A DNA stretch of 64,000 nt from Pseudomonas asplenii (GCF_900105475.1 NZ_LT629777.1:3472001-3536000); one strand, 5' to 3'. Counted from the first letter of the stretch, positions 9,209 to 19,063 are shown. Notes: generated by a model from the letters alone, not told the origin. Numbers and translations: made by a program.

Positions 9209-10042
9209 ATGGGCAGCATGCATCCCGTACAGGTGATTGCGGTGACCGGCGGCAAGGGTGGCGTCGGAAAGACTAACGTGTCAGTGAACTTGTCGCTGGC
9301 GCTGGCTGAGCTTGGCCGGCGTGTCATGTTGCTGGATGCCGATCTGGGGCTGGCGAATGTCGACGTTCTGCTGGGACTGACCCCTAAACGGACCCTGGCC
9401 GATGTGGTCGAGGGCCGCTGCGAGCTGCGCGATGTGATGCTGCAAGGCCCTGGCGGAATCCGTATCGTGCCTGCGGCCTCCGGGACCCAGAGCATGGTCA
9501 ACCTCAATCCGGCCCAGCATGCCGGGCTGATCCAGGCGTTCAGCGATATCGGCGACAACCTGGATGTGCTGGTTATCGATACCGCTGCGGGTATTGGTGA
9601 TTCGGTCGTCAGTTTCGTTCGCGCGGCCCAGGAAGTGCTGCTGGTGGTCTGCGACGAACCCACCTCGATCACCGATGCCTATGCGCTGATCAAGTTGCTC
9701 AACCGCGATTACGGCATGAATCGTTTCCGCGTGCTGGCCAACATGGCCCAGAGCCCGCAGGAAGGTCGCAACCTGTTTGCCAAATTGACCAAGGTCACGG
9801 ATCGTTTCCTGGATGTCGCTCTACAATACGTAGGTGCCGTTCCGTACGACGAATGCGTTCGCAAGGCTGTGCAAAAGCAGCGTGCGGTCTACGAAGCGTT
9901 CCCTCGTTCGAAATGTGCCCTGGCGTTCAAGGCTATCGCGCAGAAGGTCGACACTTGGCCGTTGCCCGCCAACCCACGCGGACATCTGGAATTCTTTGTC
10001 GAACGTTTGGTGCTTCAAACGAGTGCGGGACCGGTACTATGA
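9209..10042 (+). CDS. fleN: FleN (FlhG), MinD-like ATPase controlling flagellar number
   Basis: The protein has 277 residues with a deviant Walker A (GGKGGVGKTN, about residues 11-20), a MinD/ParA Walker B (VLVIDTAAG) and a helical C-terminus. FleN binds the regulator FleQ and restrains flagellar gene expression, keeping the polar flagellum number low. It is paired with FlhF. Its TGA overlaps the fliA ATG in an ATGA junction. Confidence 0.96.
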   Translation: MGSMHPVQVIAVTGGKGGVGKTNVSVNLSLALAELGRRVMLLDADLGLANVDVLLGLTPKRTLADVVEGRCELRDVMLQGPGGIRIVPAASGTQSMVNLNPAQHAGLIQAFSDIGDNLDVLVIDTAAGIGDSVVSFVRAAQEVLLVVCDEPTSITDAYALIKLLNRDYGMNRFRVLANMAQSPQEGRNLFAKLTKVTDRFLDVALQYVGAVPYDECVRKAVQKQRAVYEAFPRSKCALAFKAIAQKVDTWPLPANPRGHLEFFVERLVLQTSAGPVL

Positions 10043-10779
10043 CTGCAAGTGGCTATCGCATGTATTCCAAGTCGTCGCGTGACAGCCAATATGAATTGAT
10101 CGAGCGCTACGCGCCCCTGGTCAAGCGGATCGCTTATCACCTGCTGGCGCGGCTGCCGGCCAGCGTCCAGGTCGAGGATCTGATCCAGGCGGGGATGATC
10201 GGCCTGCTCGAGGTTTCGACCAAATACGATTCAGGCAAGGGCGCGAGTTTCGAGACTTATGCCGGTATCCGTATCCGTGGGGCGATGCTCGATGAGGTGC
10301 GCAAGGGGGACTGGGCACCGCGTTCGGTTCACCGCAATACGCGCATGGTCAGTGACGCAATTCGCTCAATTGAAGCGAAAACCGGTCGTGACGCTAAAGA
10401 TCATGAAGTTGCAGCCGAACTCCAATTGAGTCTCGATGATTATTACGGGATTTTGAACGATACCTTGGGCAGCCGATTGTTCAGTTTCGACGACCTGTTA
10501 CAGGACGGCGAGCATGAAGGGTTGCATGAGGATGGCGCGAGTGCTCATCTTGAACCGTCGCGCGATCTGGAGGATGAACGCTTCCAGAGCGCACTGGCGG
10601 ATGCGATTGCCAATTTGCCGGAGCGTGAGCGGCTGGTGTTGTCGCTGTACTACGACGAGGAACTGAACCTCAAGGAAATCGGTGAGGTGCTGGGGGTCAG
10701 CGAATCGCGAGTCAGCCAGTTGCATAGCCAGTGCGCAGCCCGTTTGCGGGGGCGTTTGGGGGAGTGGCGAGCGCGTTGA
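10039..10779 (+). CDS. fliA: FliA, flagellar sigma-28 factor
   Basis: The protein has 246 residues. Region 2 (LVKRIAYHLLARLPASVQVEDLIQ), region 3 and region 4 (NLKEIGEVLGVSESRVSQLHSQ) are intact. FliA transcribes late flagellar and chemotaxis genes from TAAAG-N15-GCCGATAA promoters, and one such site is at 18126-18153. I chose ATG 10039, which overlaps the fleN stop (ATGA). A longer in-frame extension back to 9853 lies inside fleN and is not supported. Confidence 0.96.
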   Translation: MTASGYRMYSKSSRDSQYELIERYAPLVKRIAYHLLARLPASVQVEDLIQAGMIGLLEVSTKYDSGKGASFETYAGIRIRGAMLDEVRKGDWAPRSVHRNTRMVSDAIRSIEAKTGRDAKDHEVAAELQLSLDDYYGILNDTLGSRLFSFDDLLQDGEHEGLHEDGASAHLEPSRDLEDERFQSALADAIANLPERERLVLSLYYDEELNLKEIGEVLGVSESRVSQLHSQCAARLRGRLGEWRAR

Positions 10780-10913
10780 CAGGCAGTGTGTGGGGGGCAC
10801 TGCGAATGAGACCGATGCAGCGTGTGACGGTGTATTGGCGACTCGGCCGGTGGGGGTTTCCATGCAGTAGGGTACAGAGCCTTGTCGAGTGTTGTGCCGA
10901 ATTGATTTAACAG

Positions 10914-10935
10914 CGCGTCCAGGTGCTGAGACGCG
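10914..10935 (+). other. Inverted repeat in the fliA-cheY gap
   Basis: CGCGTC (10914-10919) and GACGCG (10930-10935) form a 6-base stem with a 10-base loop, 23 bases before the cheY TTG. It could be a weak stem-loop of the fliA transcript or part of the cheY control region. No clear sigma-28 or sigma-70 promoter was found in the 179-base gap (10780-10958), where one might be expected. Confidence 0.3.
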
Positions 10936-10958
10936 TTTAAGACTGCTTGGAGGTCGAA

Positions 10959-11342
10959 TTGAACAAGAACATGAAAATCCTCATTGTTGATGACTTCTCA
11001 ACGATGCGGCGGATCATCAAAAACCTGTTGCGTGACCTCGGGTTCACCAACACTGTCGAGGCCGACGATGGCATTACCGCTATCCCGGTGCTCAATAGTG
11101 GCAGCATCGATTTTCTGGTCACCGACTGGAACATGCCCGGTATGACCGGCATCGATCTGCTGCGCCATGTCCGTGCCGACGAAAAGCTCAAGCACCTGCC
11201 GGTCCTGATGGTCACGGCCGAAGCCAAGCGCGAGCAGATCATCGAGGCTGCCCAGGCGGGTGTGAACGGCTATGTGGTCAAACCATTCACGGCCCAGGCG
11301 TTGAAAGAGAAGATCGAAAAAATCTTCGAACGCATCGGTTGA
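10959..11342 (+). CDS. cheY: CheY, chemotaxis response regulator
   Basis: The protein is a single receiver domain of 127 residues. The acidic pair (IVDDFS), the phospho-acceptor Asp in VTDWNMPG, the Thr/Ser in MVTAEA and the Lys in VVKPF are all present. Phospho-CheY binds FliM. Start choice: TTG 10959 has GGAGG at 10949-10953 with a 5-base gap and is favoured; ATG 10971 (123 residues) is the alternative often annotated. It opens the cheYZAB run. Confidence 0.95.
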   Translation: MNKNMKILIVDDFSTMRRIIKNLLRDLGFTNTVEADDGITAIPVLNSGSIDFLVTDWNMPGMTGIDLLRHVRADEKLKHLPVLMVTAEAKREQIIEAAQAGVNGYVVKPFTAQALKEKIEKIFERIG

Positions 11343-11364
11343 TGAAGTCCGCCACGGGGGCGCT

Positions 11365-12153
11365 ATGGAGCACAACGAATATTCTCTCGGCGATTTTGAA
11401 TCGACCCTGAAAAAACATGCTCGCGAGCTTGTTGAAAGCCTTGAAAAAGGCCGCTTCGGCGACGCGGTGCAAATGATCCATGAGCTGAACCAGACCCGTG
11501 ACCGCGGCTTGTATCTGGAAGTCGGCAAGCTGACCCGCGAGTTGCACAGTGCGATCGTCAATTTCCAGATTGATCCCACGATGCCGCAAGCCGAGGAAGT
11601 CTCGCAGATCACCGATGCTACCGAACGCCTGTCCTATGTGGTCAGGCTGACCGAGGCGGCGGCCAATCGCACCATGGACCTGGTGGAAAGTGCGACGCCT
11701 CGGGTCAATGGCCTGAGCGACGAAGCCAAGGCGCTCAGCGCCGATTGGGGGCGGTTCATGCGACGTGAGGTCGGTGCCGAGGAATTTCGCGCACTGGCTC
11801 GGCGGGTCGACGTTTTCCTGACGCGTAGCGAGCAGGAAACCCGGGCCGTTTCGAGCGACCTCAATGACATTCTGCTGGCCCAGGATTATCAGGATCTGAC
11901 CGGTCAGGTGATCAAGCGTGTCACGCAAATGGTCACCGAAGTCGAAAGCAACCTGCTCAAACTGGTGTTGATGGCCAGCCAGGTGGATCGCTTTGCCGGT
12001 ATCGAACATGACCGCGAAGAGATCCTCGCGCAAAAAGATCCACAAAAACAAATGGAAAAGGGTGAAGGTCCGCAGATTCATGCCGATAAACGTGAAGACG
12101 TTGTGTCCGGCCAGGACGATGTCGACGATTTGCTTTCCAGCCTTGGATTCTAG
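11365..12153 (+). CDS. cheZ: CheZ, CheY-P phosphatase
   Basis: The protein has 262 residues and is mostly long helices. It contains the active-site stretch LAQDYQDLTGQVIKR, whose Gln attacks CheY-P, and ends with a CheY-binding tail (VDDLLSSLGF). It removes phosphate from CheY and so ends the turning signal. It lies 22 bases after cheY and 14 before cheA, in the usual cheYZA order. Confidence 0.96.
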   Translation: MEHNEYSLGDFESTLKKHARELVESLEKGRFGDAVQMIHELNQTRDRGLYLEVGKLTRELHSAIVNFQIDPTMPQAEEVSQITDATERLSYVVRLTEAAANRTMDLVESATPRVNGLSDEAKALSADWGRFMRREVGAEEFRALARRVDVFLTRSEQETRAVSSDLNDILLAQDYQDLTGQVIKRVTQMVTEVESNLLKLVLMASQVDRFAGIEHDREEILAQKDPQKQMEKGEGPQIHADKREDVVSGQDDVDDLLSSLGF

Positions 12154-12167
12154 GAGCACCCATACAC

Positions 12168-14441
12168 ATGAGCTTCGGCGCCGATGAAGAGATCCTTCAG
12201 GATTTCCTGGTTGAGGCCGGCGAAATTCTTGAGCAACTGTCCGAACAACTGGTTGAGCTGGAAAGCCGACCAGACGACGCAGATCTGCTCAATGCCATTT
12301 TTCGCGGTTTTCACACTGTAAAAGGGGGCGCCGGCTTCCTCCAGCTCAACGAGCTGGTGGAGTGCTGCCACATCGCCGAGAACGTGTTCGACATCCTGCG
12401 CAAGGGTGAACGTCGCGTCGACTCGGAGCTGATGGACGTGGTCCTGGAAGCACTGGATGCCGTCAATGGCATGTTCAGCGAAGTGCGCGAGCGTGGTCCG
12501 ATCACCCCCGCGACCCCTGAACTGCTGGCGGCTCTGGCGCGCTTGGCGGAACCCGCCGGGGCGCAAGCGGAGCCGGTGGCCGAGGTCGCGGCCCCTGAGC
12601 CGGTGGCCGAGCCGGTTGCCGAAAGCTCATCCGGTGACATCACCGACAACGAATTCGAACTGCTGCTCGACTCGCTCGACGGTGCCGAGGCCAGCGCGCC
12701 TGAGGCGACCGAGACGCAGGGCGGGGCTGACAGTGATGAAATCACCGACGCCGAGTTCGAGTCCCTGCTCGACCAACTGCACGGCAAGGGCCAGTTCGCC
12801 GCCGACGCCGTGGCAGCCCCGACCCAACCGCCGGCCGCCGAGTCAGCCAAGGCAGCCAAGGCGGAACCTGATAACGGCGATATTACCGACGACGAATTCG
12901 AAGCCTTGCTCGATCAGTTGCATGGCAAGGGTTCGTTCAAGGTCGAAGCCATTGATACCACTGCCGCCGCAGCCCAGGCCGCGGAAAAAACCGGAGCGGC
13001 CGAGGGTGACCTGATCACCGATCAGGAATTCGAATCCCTGCTCGACGAATTGCACGGCAAGGGCAAGTTCACCGAGGTGGCTGCAACGGCGACTGCCGCT
13101 GCGCCAGCGGCAGCCAAGCCAGCTGCCGCTCCTGCTGCCAAGGCTGCGGCGGCAACCCCTGCACCAGCGGCCAAGGCTGCCCCGGCAGCGGCCCCTGCGG
13201 CTGCCGCTCCAGCCCCGGCGCGTGCGCCTGCCGCCGCCGCCGGTGCTGGAGAAAAGCCGGTTGCCAGTGAGGCGGAAACCACCGTACGGGTCGATACCGC
13301 ACGCCTGGACGAGATCATGAACATGGTCGGCGAACTGGTGCTGGTGCGTAACCGCCTGGTGCGTCTGGGGCTCAACAGTGGCGACGAGGCCATGTCCAAG
13401 GCAGTGTCCAACCTGGACGTGGTGACTGCCGACCTGCAGACCGCGGTGATGAAAACCCGCATGCAGCCGATCAAGAAAGTCTTCGGCCGCTTCCCGCGCC
13501 TGGTTCGCGACCTGGCCCGGCAGTTGAAGAAAGAGATCAACCTGGAACTGGTGGGTGAAGAAACCGACCTCGACAAGAACCTTGTCGAGGCCCTGGCCGA
13601 CCCACTGGTCCACTTGGTGCGCAACTCGGTCGACCACGGTATCGAAGAGCCGGCCGATCGCGAGGCGATGGGCAAGTCACGCAGCGGTCGGGTCGTGCTC
13701 TCGGCCGAACAGGAAGGCGACCACATCCTGCTGTCGATCTCCGATGACGGCAAGGGCATGGATGCCGACGTACTGCGCAGCATCGCCGTGAAGAAGGGCC
13801 TGATGGACAAGGATGCGGCGGATCGTCTGAGCGAGACCGACTGCTTCAACCTGATCTTCGCTCCGGGGTTCTCGACCAAGACCGAGATCTCCGATGTGTC
13901 CGGTCGTGGTGTGGGCATGGACGTGGTGAAAACCAAGATCGCCCAGCTCAACGGCACCATCAATATCTATTCGACCAAGGGCAAGGGCTCGAAGATCGTC
14001 ATCAAGGTCCCGTTGACCCTGGCGATCATGCCGACCCTGATGGTCATGCTCGGCAACCAGGCTTTTGCGTTCCCGCTGGTCAACGTCAACGAGATCTTCC
14101 ACCTCGACCTGTCGCGCACCAACGTGGTCGACGGTCAGGAAGTGGTGATCGTGCGGGACAAGGCGTTGCCGTTGTTCTACCTCAAGCGCTGGCTGGTCAG
14201 CTCCGCCGCTCATGAAGAGCAGCACGAAGGCCATGTGGTGATCCTGTCGGTTGGCACCCAGCGCATCGGCTTTGTCGTCGATCAACTGGTTGGTCAGGAG
14301 GAAGTGGTCATCAAGCCGCTGGGCAAAATGCTTCAGGGAACCCCGGGCATGTCGGGCGCCACCATCACCGGTGACGGTCGCATCGCGCTGATTCTCGATG
14401 TGCCGAGCATGCTCAAGCGTTACGCCGCGCGGCGTATTTGA
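12168..14441 (+). CDS. cheA: CheA, chemotaxis histidine kinase
   Basis: The protein has 757 residues. The Hpt domain carries the phosphorylated His at residue 49 ([10 protein letters not shown]). A long linker (about 135-365) holds four copies of an ITD-EFE-LLD-LHGKG motif and then a very Ala/Pro-rich stretch. The dimerisation domain ([19 protein letters not shown]), the ATPase domain (N box NSVDHGIE, G boxes DDGKGMD and SGRGVGMD) and a CheW-like regulatory domain follow. It phosphorylates CheY and CheB in receptor arrays. The linker repeats are the unusual part; no classical P2 domain is obvious. Confidence 0.96.
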   Translation: MSFGADEEILQDFLVEAGEILEQLSEQLVELESRPDDADLLNAIFRGFHTVKGGAGFLQLNELVECCHIAENVFDILRKGERRVDSELMDVVLEALDAVNGMFSEVRERGPITPATPELLAALARLAEPAGAQAEPVAEVAAPEPVAEPVAESSSGDITDNEFELLLDSLDGAEASAPEATETQGGADSDEITDAEFESLLDQLHGKGQFAADAVAAPTQPPAAESAKAAKAEPDNGDITDDEFEALLDQLHGKGSFKVEAIDTTAAAAQAAEKTGAAEGDLITDQEFESLLDELHGKGKFTEVAATATAAAPAAAKPAAAPAAKAAAATPAPAAKAAPAAAPAAAAPAPARAPAAAAGAGEKPVASEAETTVRVDTARLDEIMNMVGELVLVRNRLVRLGLNSGDEAMSKAVSNLDVVTADLQTAVMKTRMQPIKKVFGRFPRLVRDLARQLKKEINLELVGEETDLDKNLVEALADPLVHLVRNSVDHGIEEPADREAMGKSRSGRVVLSAEQEGDHILLSISDDGKGMDADVLRSIAVKKGLMDKDAADRLSETDCFNLIFAPGFSTKTEISDVSGRGVGMDVVKTKIAQLNGTINIYSTKGKGSKIVIKVPLTLAIMPTLMVMLGNQAFAFPLVNVNEIFHLDLSRTNVVDGQEVVIVRDKALPLFYLKRWLVSSAAHEEQHEGHVVILSVGTQRIGFVVDQLVGQEEVVIKPLGKMLQGTPGMSGATITGDGRIALILDVPSMLKRYAARRI
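12633..13070 (+). repeat. Four degenerate protein repeats in the CheA linker
   Basis: Copies begin near residues 156, 190, 237 and 280. Each has the pattern G/D-D-x-I-T-D-x-E-F-E-x-L-L-D-x-L. The last three end in HGKG followed by Q/S/K-F, while the first has diverged to DGAE. Spacers are Ala/Glu-rich and differ in length (about 34 to 47 residues between copies), so this is a repeated binding motif rather than a simple DNA slippage tract. Confidence 0.85.
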
Positions 14442-14493
14442 TTCTGGTACGGCGGTGGGGCGTGAGCCCGTCGCCGGGCCTAACGGAGTGTTT

Positions 14494-15636
14494 ATGGTAG
14501 TCAAGGTCCTGGTGGTGGATGACTCGGGTTTTTTCCGCCGCCGTGTTTCGGAAATCCTTTCAGCGGATACGAGCATCAAGGTCGTCGGTACGGCGACCAA
14601 CGGTAAGGAAGCCATTGATCAGGCCCTGGCGCTCAAGCCGGACGTGATCACCATGGACTACGAGATGCCAATGATGGATGGCATCACGGCGGTGCGGCAC
14701 ATCATGCAGCGCTGCCCGACTCCGGTGTTGATGTTTTCCTCCCTGACCCACGAAGGCGCCCGCGTTACCCTTGATGCGCTGGATGCCGGGGCCGTGGACT
14801 TCCTGCCGAAGAACTTCGAAGACATCTCGCGCAACCCCGAGAAGGTCAAGCAGATGCTGTGCGAGAAGGTTCACAGCATCTCGCGCAGCAACCGGCGGTT
14901 CAGCAGCTATAGCTCCCCGGCGGCGGCACCCACCGCTGCACCGGCACCGTCGAGCACCAGCAGTTTCTCCAGCAGCCATGCTCCAAGCCCGGCACCGGCT
15001 CCTGTTCGCAGTACGCCGGTACCCAGCCGTGCGCCCGCAGCCACGGCGACGACTTCGGGCACTCCGAAACGCAAGGCCTACAAGCTGGTGGCGATTGGTA
15101 CCTCCACCGGCGGCCCGGTGGCCTTGCAGCGGGTGCTGACGCAACTGCCGGCGAACTTCCCGGCGCCGATCGTGCTGATCCAGCATATGCCGGCAGCCTT
15201 TACCAAGGCATTTGCCGAGCGTCTGGACAAGCTGTGCCAGATCAGCGTCAAGGAAGCCGAGGATGGCGATATCCTGCGTCCGGGCCTGGCCCTGCTGGCG
15301 CCGGGTGGTAAGCAGATGATGGTCGACGCTCGCGGGACGGTGAAAATCCTGCCGGGTGACGAGCGCCTCAACTACAAGCCCTGTGTGGATATCACCTTTG
15401 GCTCCGCAGCCAAATCCTACGGTGACAAAGTTCTGGCGGTGGTTCTGACCGGTATGGGCGCCGATGGTCGTGAGGGCGCACGCCTGCTCAAGCAGGGCGG
15501 CAGCGCGGTCTGGGCCCAGGATGAAGCAAGCTGTGTGATCTATGGTATGCCGATGGCGATCGTCAAGGCTGACTTGGCCGACGCCGTGTACAGCCTCGAC
15601 GATATCGGCAAGCACCTGGTCGAGGCCTGTCTCTGA
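14494..15636 (+). CDS. cheB: CheB, receptor methylesterase/glutamine deamidase
   Basis: The protein has 380 residues. A receiver domain with VVDDSG and the phospho-acceptor Asp in [11 protein letters not shown] is followed by a Ser/Pro/Ala-rich linker (about 140-190) and a methylesterase domain with catalytic Ser in IGTSTGG, His in IQHMP and a late Asp in GMGADG. It demethylates chemoreceptors for adaptation. ATG 14494 has GGAG at 14485-14488. The longer frame back to 14398 overlaps cheA and is rejected. Its stop overlaps the motC ATG by one base. Confidence 0.96.
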   Translation: MVVKVLVVDDSGFFRRRVSEILSADTSIKVVGTATNGKEAIDQALALKPDVITMDYEMPMMDGITAVRHIMQRCPTPVLMFSSLTHEGARVTLDALDAGAVDFLPKNFEDISRNPEKVKQMLCEKVHSISRSNRRFSSYSSPAAAPTAAPAPSSTSSFSSSHAPSPAPAPVRSTPVPSRAPAATATTSGTPKRKAYKLVAIGTSTGGPVALQRVLTQLPANFPAPIVLIQHMPAAFTKAFAERLDKLCQISVKEAEDGDILRPGLALLAPGGKQMMVDARGTVKILPGDERLNYKPCVDITFGSAAKSYGDKVLAVVLTGMGADGREGARLLKQGGSAVWAQDEASCVIYGMPMAIVKADLADAVYSLDDIGKHLVEACL

Positions 15637-16376
15637 TGGATGTGTTGAGCCTCATTGGCATCATCATGGCGTTTGTCGCCATTATCGGCGGCAATTTCCT
15701 TGAAGGCGGTCATCTCGGCGCCCTGGCCAACGGTCCGGCCGCGCTGATCGTGCTCGGCGGGACCATCGGCGCTGCATTGCTGCAGTCGCCGATGAGTGCT
15801 TTCAAGCGTGCCATGCAGATTCTCATCTGGATCTTTTTTCCGCCCCGGGTCGATCTGGCCGGCGGTGTCGATCGCGTGGTCAACTGGAGCCTGACCGCTC
15901 GCAAGGAAGGTCTGCTGGGTCTGGAAAGCGTGGCCGATACCGAGCCCGACACCTATTCGCGCAAGGGCCTGCAACTGCTGGTCGACGGCGCCGAGCCGGA
16001 AGCCATTCGCAGTATTCTCGAAGTTGACTTCTTCACCCAGGAAAGCCGCGATATCGAAGCCGCCAAGGTCTTCGAGAGCATGGGGGGCTACGCGCCGACC
16101 ATCGGTATCATCGGTGCGGTCATGGGCTTGATCCATGTCATGGGCAACCTTGCCGACCCGTCGCAGTTGGGTAGCGGTATTGCCGTGGCGTTCGTCGCGA
16201 CCATCTACGGCGTGGCCAGTGCCAACCTGGTGCTGCTGCCGATCGCCAGCAAGCTGAAGTCGATTGCCGTGCGTCAGTCGCGTTATCGCGAGATGTTGCT
16301 CGAAGGCATCCTGTCGATTGCCGAAGGCGAGAACCCGCGTTCCATCGAATTGAAGCTTCAGGGCTTCATGGACTGA
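15636..16376 (+). CDS. motC: MotC, MotA-type stator protein
   Basis: The protein has 246 residues and four membrane segments, with a large cytoplasmic loop between the second and third. The PTIGIIGAVMGLIHVM segment belongs to the MotA/TolQ/ExbB channel family. Pseudomonas carries two stator sets; the MotCD set, coded within the chemotaxis cluster, is the one linked to swarming in P. aeruginosa. Overlap with cheB and a 10-base gap to motD mark one operon. Confidence 0.94.
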   Translation: MDVLSLIGIIMAFVAIIGGNFLEGGHLGALANGPAALIVLGGTIGAALLQSPMSAFKRAMQILIWIFFPPRVDLAGGVDRVVNWSLTARKEGLLGLESVADTEPDTYSRKGLQLLVDGAEPEAIRSILEVDFFTQESRDIEAAKVFESMGGYAPTIGIIGAVMGLIHVMGNLADPSQLGSGIAVAFVATIYGVASANLVLLPIASKLKSIAVRQSRYREMLLEGILSIAEGENPRSIELKLQGFMD

Positions 16377-16386
16377 TGGAGTAGAC

Positions 16387-17274
16387 ATGGCCAGGCGTCG
16401 CCACCAGGAAGAGCATGTGAACCACGAGCGTTGGCTGGTTTCCTACGCCGACTTCATCACCTTGCTGTTCGCCTTCTTTGTGGTCATGTACTCGATCTCC
16501 TCGATCAATGAAGGCAAGTACAAGATCATTTCCCAGGCGCTGGTTGGCGTGTTCACCGATGCCGACCGCAGTCTCAAGCCGATTCCCATCGGTGATGAGC
16601 GGCCGGTGACGGTCAAGCCGGCCGACCCGCTGATCAAGGACGCCGACCAGACCGATGCGGCCTTCGGCCAGGGCGCGGCTGACCCGCTCAAGAGCATCGC
16701 CGACGATATCAGCGCAGCGTTCGGCGACCTCATCAGTTCCAATCAGATGACCGTGCGTGGCAATGAATTGTGGGTCGAGATCGAGCTCAACTCAGGCCTG
16801 TTGTTCGGCAGTGGCGATGCCTTGCCCAGCGACAAGGCATTCGACATCATCTCCAAGGTGGCGAAGATCCTGAAACCGTTCGATAACCCGATCCATGTCG
16901 AAGGCTTCACCGATGACCAACCGATCCGCACGGCGCAGTACCCGACCAACTGGGAGCTGTCCTCGGCGCGCTCGTCGAGTATCGTGCGGATGATGGCGAT
17001 GGAAGGAGTCAACCCGCAGCGTATGGCGTCGGTCGGTTATGGCGAGTTTCAACCGGTGGCCAATAACGCCACGGCCGAGGGCCGCGCACGCAACCGCCGT
17101 GTGGTGCTGGTGGTGTCGCGCAACCTCGATGTCCGGCGCAGCCTGACCGGTACCGGTACGGCCAATGCAACACCCGATGCGGCATTGAAGCGGGCTGGCA
17201 CACAAACTGCACCGCCAGCGGTAAAGCAAGCGGTACGCGAGAGCTCCGTCAAATCTCCGGCACCTGCTCTATAA
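16387..17274 (+). CDS. motD: MotD, MotB-type stator protein
   Basis: The protein has 295 residues. One N-terminal membrane segment contains the conserved proton-path Asp in SYADFITLLFAFFVVMYS. A plug/linker region and a peptidoglycan-binding OmpA-like domain (HVEGFTDDQPI, then ELSSARSSSIVRMM) follow. The C-terminal tail is Ala/Pro-rich. It pairs with MotC to anchor the stator to the wall. Confidence 0.95.
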   Translation: MARRRHQEEHVNHERWLVSYADFITLLFAFFVVMYSISSINEGKYKIISQALVGVFTDADRSLKPIPIGDERPVTVKPADPLIKDADQTDAAFGQGAADPLKSIADDISAAFGDLISSNQMTVRGNELWVEIELNSGLLFGSGDALPSDKAFDIISKVAKILKPFDNPIHVEGFTDDQPIRTAQYPTNWELSSARSSSIVRMMAMEGVNPQRMASVGYGEFQPVANNATAEGRARNRRVVLVVSRNLDVRRSLTGTGTANATPDAALKRAGTQTAPPAVKQAVRESSVKSPAPAL

Positions 17275-17326
17275 CTTAGCGCTATTTCTCGGTGGGCCTG
17301 ATGCCTTGCCGGGAGGAACACACTGA

Positions 17327-18115
17327 ATGAGAGTCTGGGCAGTAGCCAATCAAAAAGGTGGCGTCGGTAAGACCACTTCCTCCATCGCTTTAGCCGGTCT
17401 ACTGGCTGAGGCGGGCAAGCGTGTGGTCGTTGTCGATCTCGATCCGCATGGTTCGATGACCAGCTACTTCGGTTACGATCCCGACACCCTGGAGCACAGC
17501 AATTTCGATCTGTTCCAGCACAAGGGCCAGGTGCCTGACGGCTTGCCGGGCCAGTTGCTGCTGTCGACCAGTGACGAACGTATTTCGCTGCTGCCTTCGA
17601 GCACCGCGCTGGCGACCCTCGAGCGTCTCTCGCCGGGCCAGAGTGGTCTGGGGCTGGTGATCGCCAAGAGCCTGGCGCAATTGTGGCAGGAGTTCGACTA
17701 CGCGGTGATCGACAGCCCGCCACTGCTCGGTGTACTGATGGTCAACGCCCTCGCGGCCAGCCAGCAACTGGTAGTGCCGGTGCAGACCGAACACCTGGCG
17801 GTGAAGGGGTTGGAGCGCATGGTCAATACCTTGGCGATGATCAACCGTTCGCGCCGCCAGGCTTTGCCTTTCACCATCGTGCCGACCCTGTTCGACCGAC
17901 GCACCCAGGCGTCCATGGGTACCTTGCGGGTGCTGCGCGACAAGTTCCCCGAGGCCATCTGGCAAGGTTATATCCCGGTTGATACGCGCTTGCGCGATGC
18001 CAGCCGGGCGGGCGTCACGCCTTCGCAGTTCGACGGCAAGAGCCGTGGCGTGCTGGCCTACCGCGCCTTGCTCAAGCATTTGCTGGCCCAGCAGCTCGTA
18101 CCGCAGGTGGCCTGA
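17327..18115 (+). CDS. parC: ParC-type ParA ATPase for polar chemotaxis arrays
   Basis: The protein has 262 residues. A ParA-type Walker A (NQKGGVGKTTS, about 6-16) lies at the start, with Walker B in YAVIDSPPLLG. A ParA-like protein next to cheW matches Vibrio ParC, which brings chemotaxis arrays to the cell pole, and P. aeruginosa PA1462. No parB or parS site is nearby, which argues against plasmid partition. The name rests on context and the partner gene parP. Confidence 0.82.
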   Translation: MRVWAVANQKGGVGKTTSSIALAGLLAEAGKRVVVVDLDPHGSMTSYFGYDPDTLEHSNFDLFQHKGQVPDGLPGQLLLSTSDERISLLPSSTALATLERLSPGQSGLGLVIAKSLAQLWQEFDYAVIDSPPLLGVLMVNALAASQQLVVPVQTEHLAVKGLERMVNTLAMINRSRRQALPFTIVPTLFDRRTQASMGTLRVLRDKFPEAIWQGYIPVDTRLRDASRAGVTPSQFDGKSRGVLAYRALLKHLLAQQLVPQVA

Positions 18116-18125
18116 CGTGTTGCAT

Positions 18126-18153
18126 TCAAGTCACCCGCTGTTTCAGCCGATAA
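18126..18153 (+). promoter_or_regulatory. Candidate FliA (sigma-28) promoter of parP-cheW
   Basis: TCAAG (18126-18130), exactly 15 bases, then GCCGATAA (18146-18153). The -10 box matches the sigma-28 consensus fully and the -35 box TAAAG at 4 of 5 positions. It lies between parC and parP, about 32 bases before the parP ATG. It would allow parP, cheW and the DUF2802 gene to be made late with flagellin. Confidence 0.75.
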
Positions 18154-18184
18154 CTCCTACAGAACACTGTAGCGGGACATTTTC

Positions 18185-19063
18185 ATGGGCATTCAGATGA
18201 TCCGTCCCGTCGACATCCCCACTCGTCCGCAACTGGCACTGCAGTCCTATCTGGATGCATTGCTTCAGGAGGCGACGGAAGACTTGCCGGTGGAGCTCGC
18301 GGTAGAACCGGCGATTGCAGTGCCGTTACCGGTCGAGCCCGAGCCAGAGGCGGTTGGCGAACTGGACGACTTCCAGGCTGCGGTTCTGGAAGAGCAGGCC
18401 CGCGATGCCTTGGCCGCTCAGGCGCTGGCGGTTGCGCCGGCGCCGGTGGTCAAGGCCGAAGTGCCTGTGGCCCGGGTCGAGGTGCCTGTGGCCGAGCCGG
18501 TCGCTGCAGTGCTGGTGGAGCCGGTGGTCGAGGTGCATCTGCCACCCGTCGGCAGTCCGCCGGTGCCGCCGGTCGAGGGCGATGGGCGCCCGCATTGGGC
18601 GGCGGAGCCGTTCGAGTGTCTGTTGTTCGACGTCGCCGGGTTGACCCTGGCGGTGCCGCTGGTTTGCCTGGGGTCGATTTATGCCCTGGCCGGACAGGAG
18701 TTGACGCCGCTGTTCGGGCAGCCGGAGTGGTTCCTTGGCATCTTGCCGAGCCAGGCCGGCAACCTGAAGGTGCTGGATACCGCGCGCTGGGTGATGCCTG
18801 ATCGCTATCGCGACGACTTCCGGCAGGGGCTGCAATACGTTATTTCGGTTCAGGGGTATGAGTGGGGGTTGGCGGTACACCAGGTCAGCCGCTCGTTACG
18901 CCTGGACCCCAACGAGATCAAATGGCGCACCCAGCGTGGGCAGCGACCGTGGTTGGCCGGCACGGTCATCGAACACATGTGTGCATTGCTCGACGTCTCC
19001 GAGCTGGCCGAGTTGATCGCCAGCGGTGCCGTCAAGCAAATGCAATTGAACAAGCCGACATAA
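18185..19063 (+). CDS. parP: ParP-like protein, CheW domain with Pro/Val-rich N-terminus
   Basis: The protein has 292 residues. Residues 1 to about 130 are low-complexity and rich in Val, Pro, Glu and Ala. Residues from about 135 form a CheW-like domain (ECLLFDVAGLTLAVPLVCLGSIY to the end). In Vibrio, ParP links ParC to CheA through a CheW-like domain and stabilises polar arrays; the position next to parC supports the same role here. It has its own candidate sigma-28 promoter. Confidence 0.8.
   Translation: MGIQMIRPVDIPTRPQLALQSYLDALLQEATEDLPVELAVEPAIAVPLPVEPEPEAVGELDDFQAAVLEEQARDALAAQALAVAPAPVVKAEVPVARVEVPVAEPVAAVLVEPVVEVHLPPVGSPPVPPVEGDGRPHWAAEPFECLLFDVAGLTLAVPLVCLGSIYALAGQELTPLFGQPEWFLGILPSQAGNLKVLDTARWVMPDRYRDDFRQGLQYVISVQGYEWGLAVHQVSRSLRLDPNEIKWRTQRGQRPWLAGTVIEHMCALLDVSELAELIASGAVKQMQLNKPT

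Noticed and set aside
10780..10958. Possible sigma-28 promoter before cheY (GCCGAATT near 10897)
   Set aside because: The nearest -35-like TACAG is 18 rather than 15 bases away and the -10 box is imperfect.
12970..13260. Ala-codon-rich stretch in cheA taken as a simple-sequence repeat or foreign insert
   Set aside because: It is a normal low-complexity Ala/Pro linker, in frame and with codon use like its surroundings.
14398..14493. N-terminal extension of cheB by 32 codons
   Set aside because: It overlaps the end of cheA and precedes the receiver domain start; ATG 14494 has a proper ribosome site.
17327..18115. Plasmid or chromosome partition ParA
   Set aside because: No parB or parS-like sites are near, and the gene sits between stator and array genes, as ParC does.
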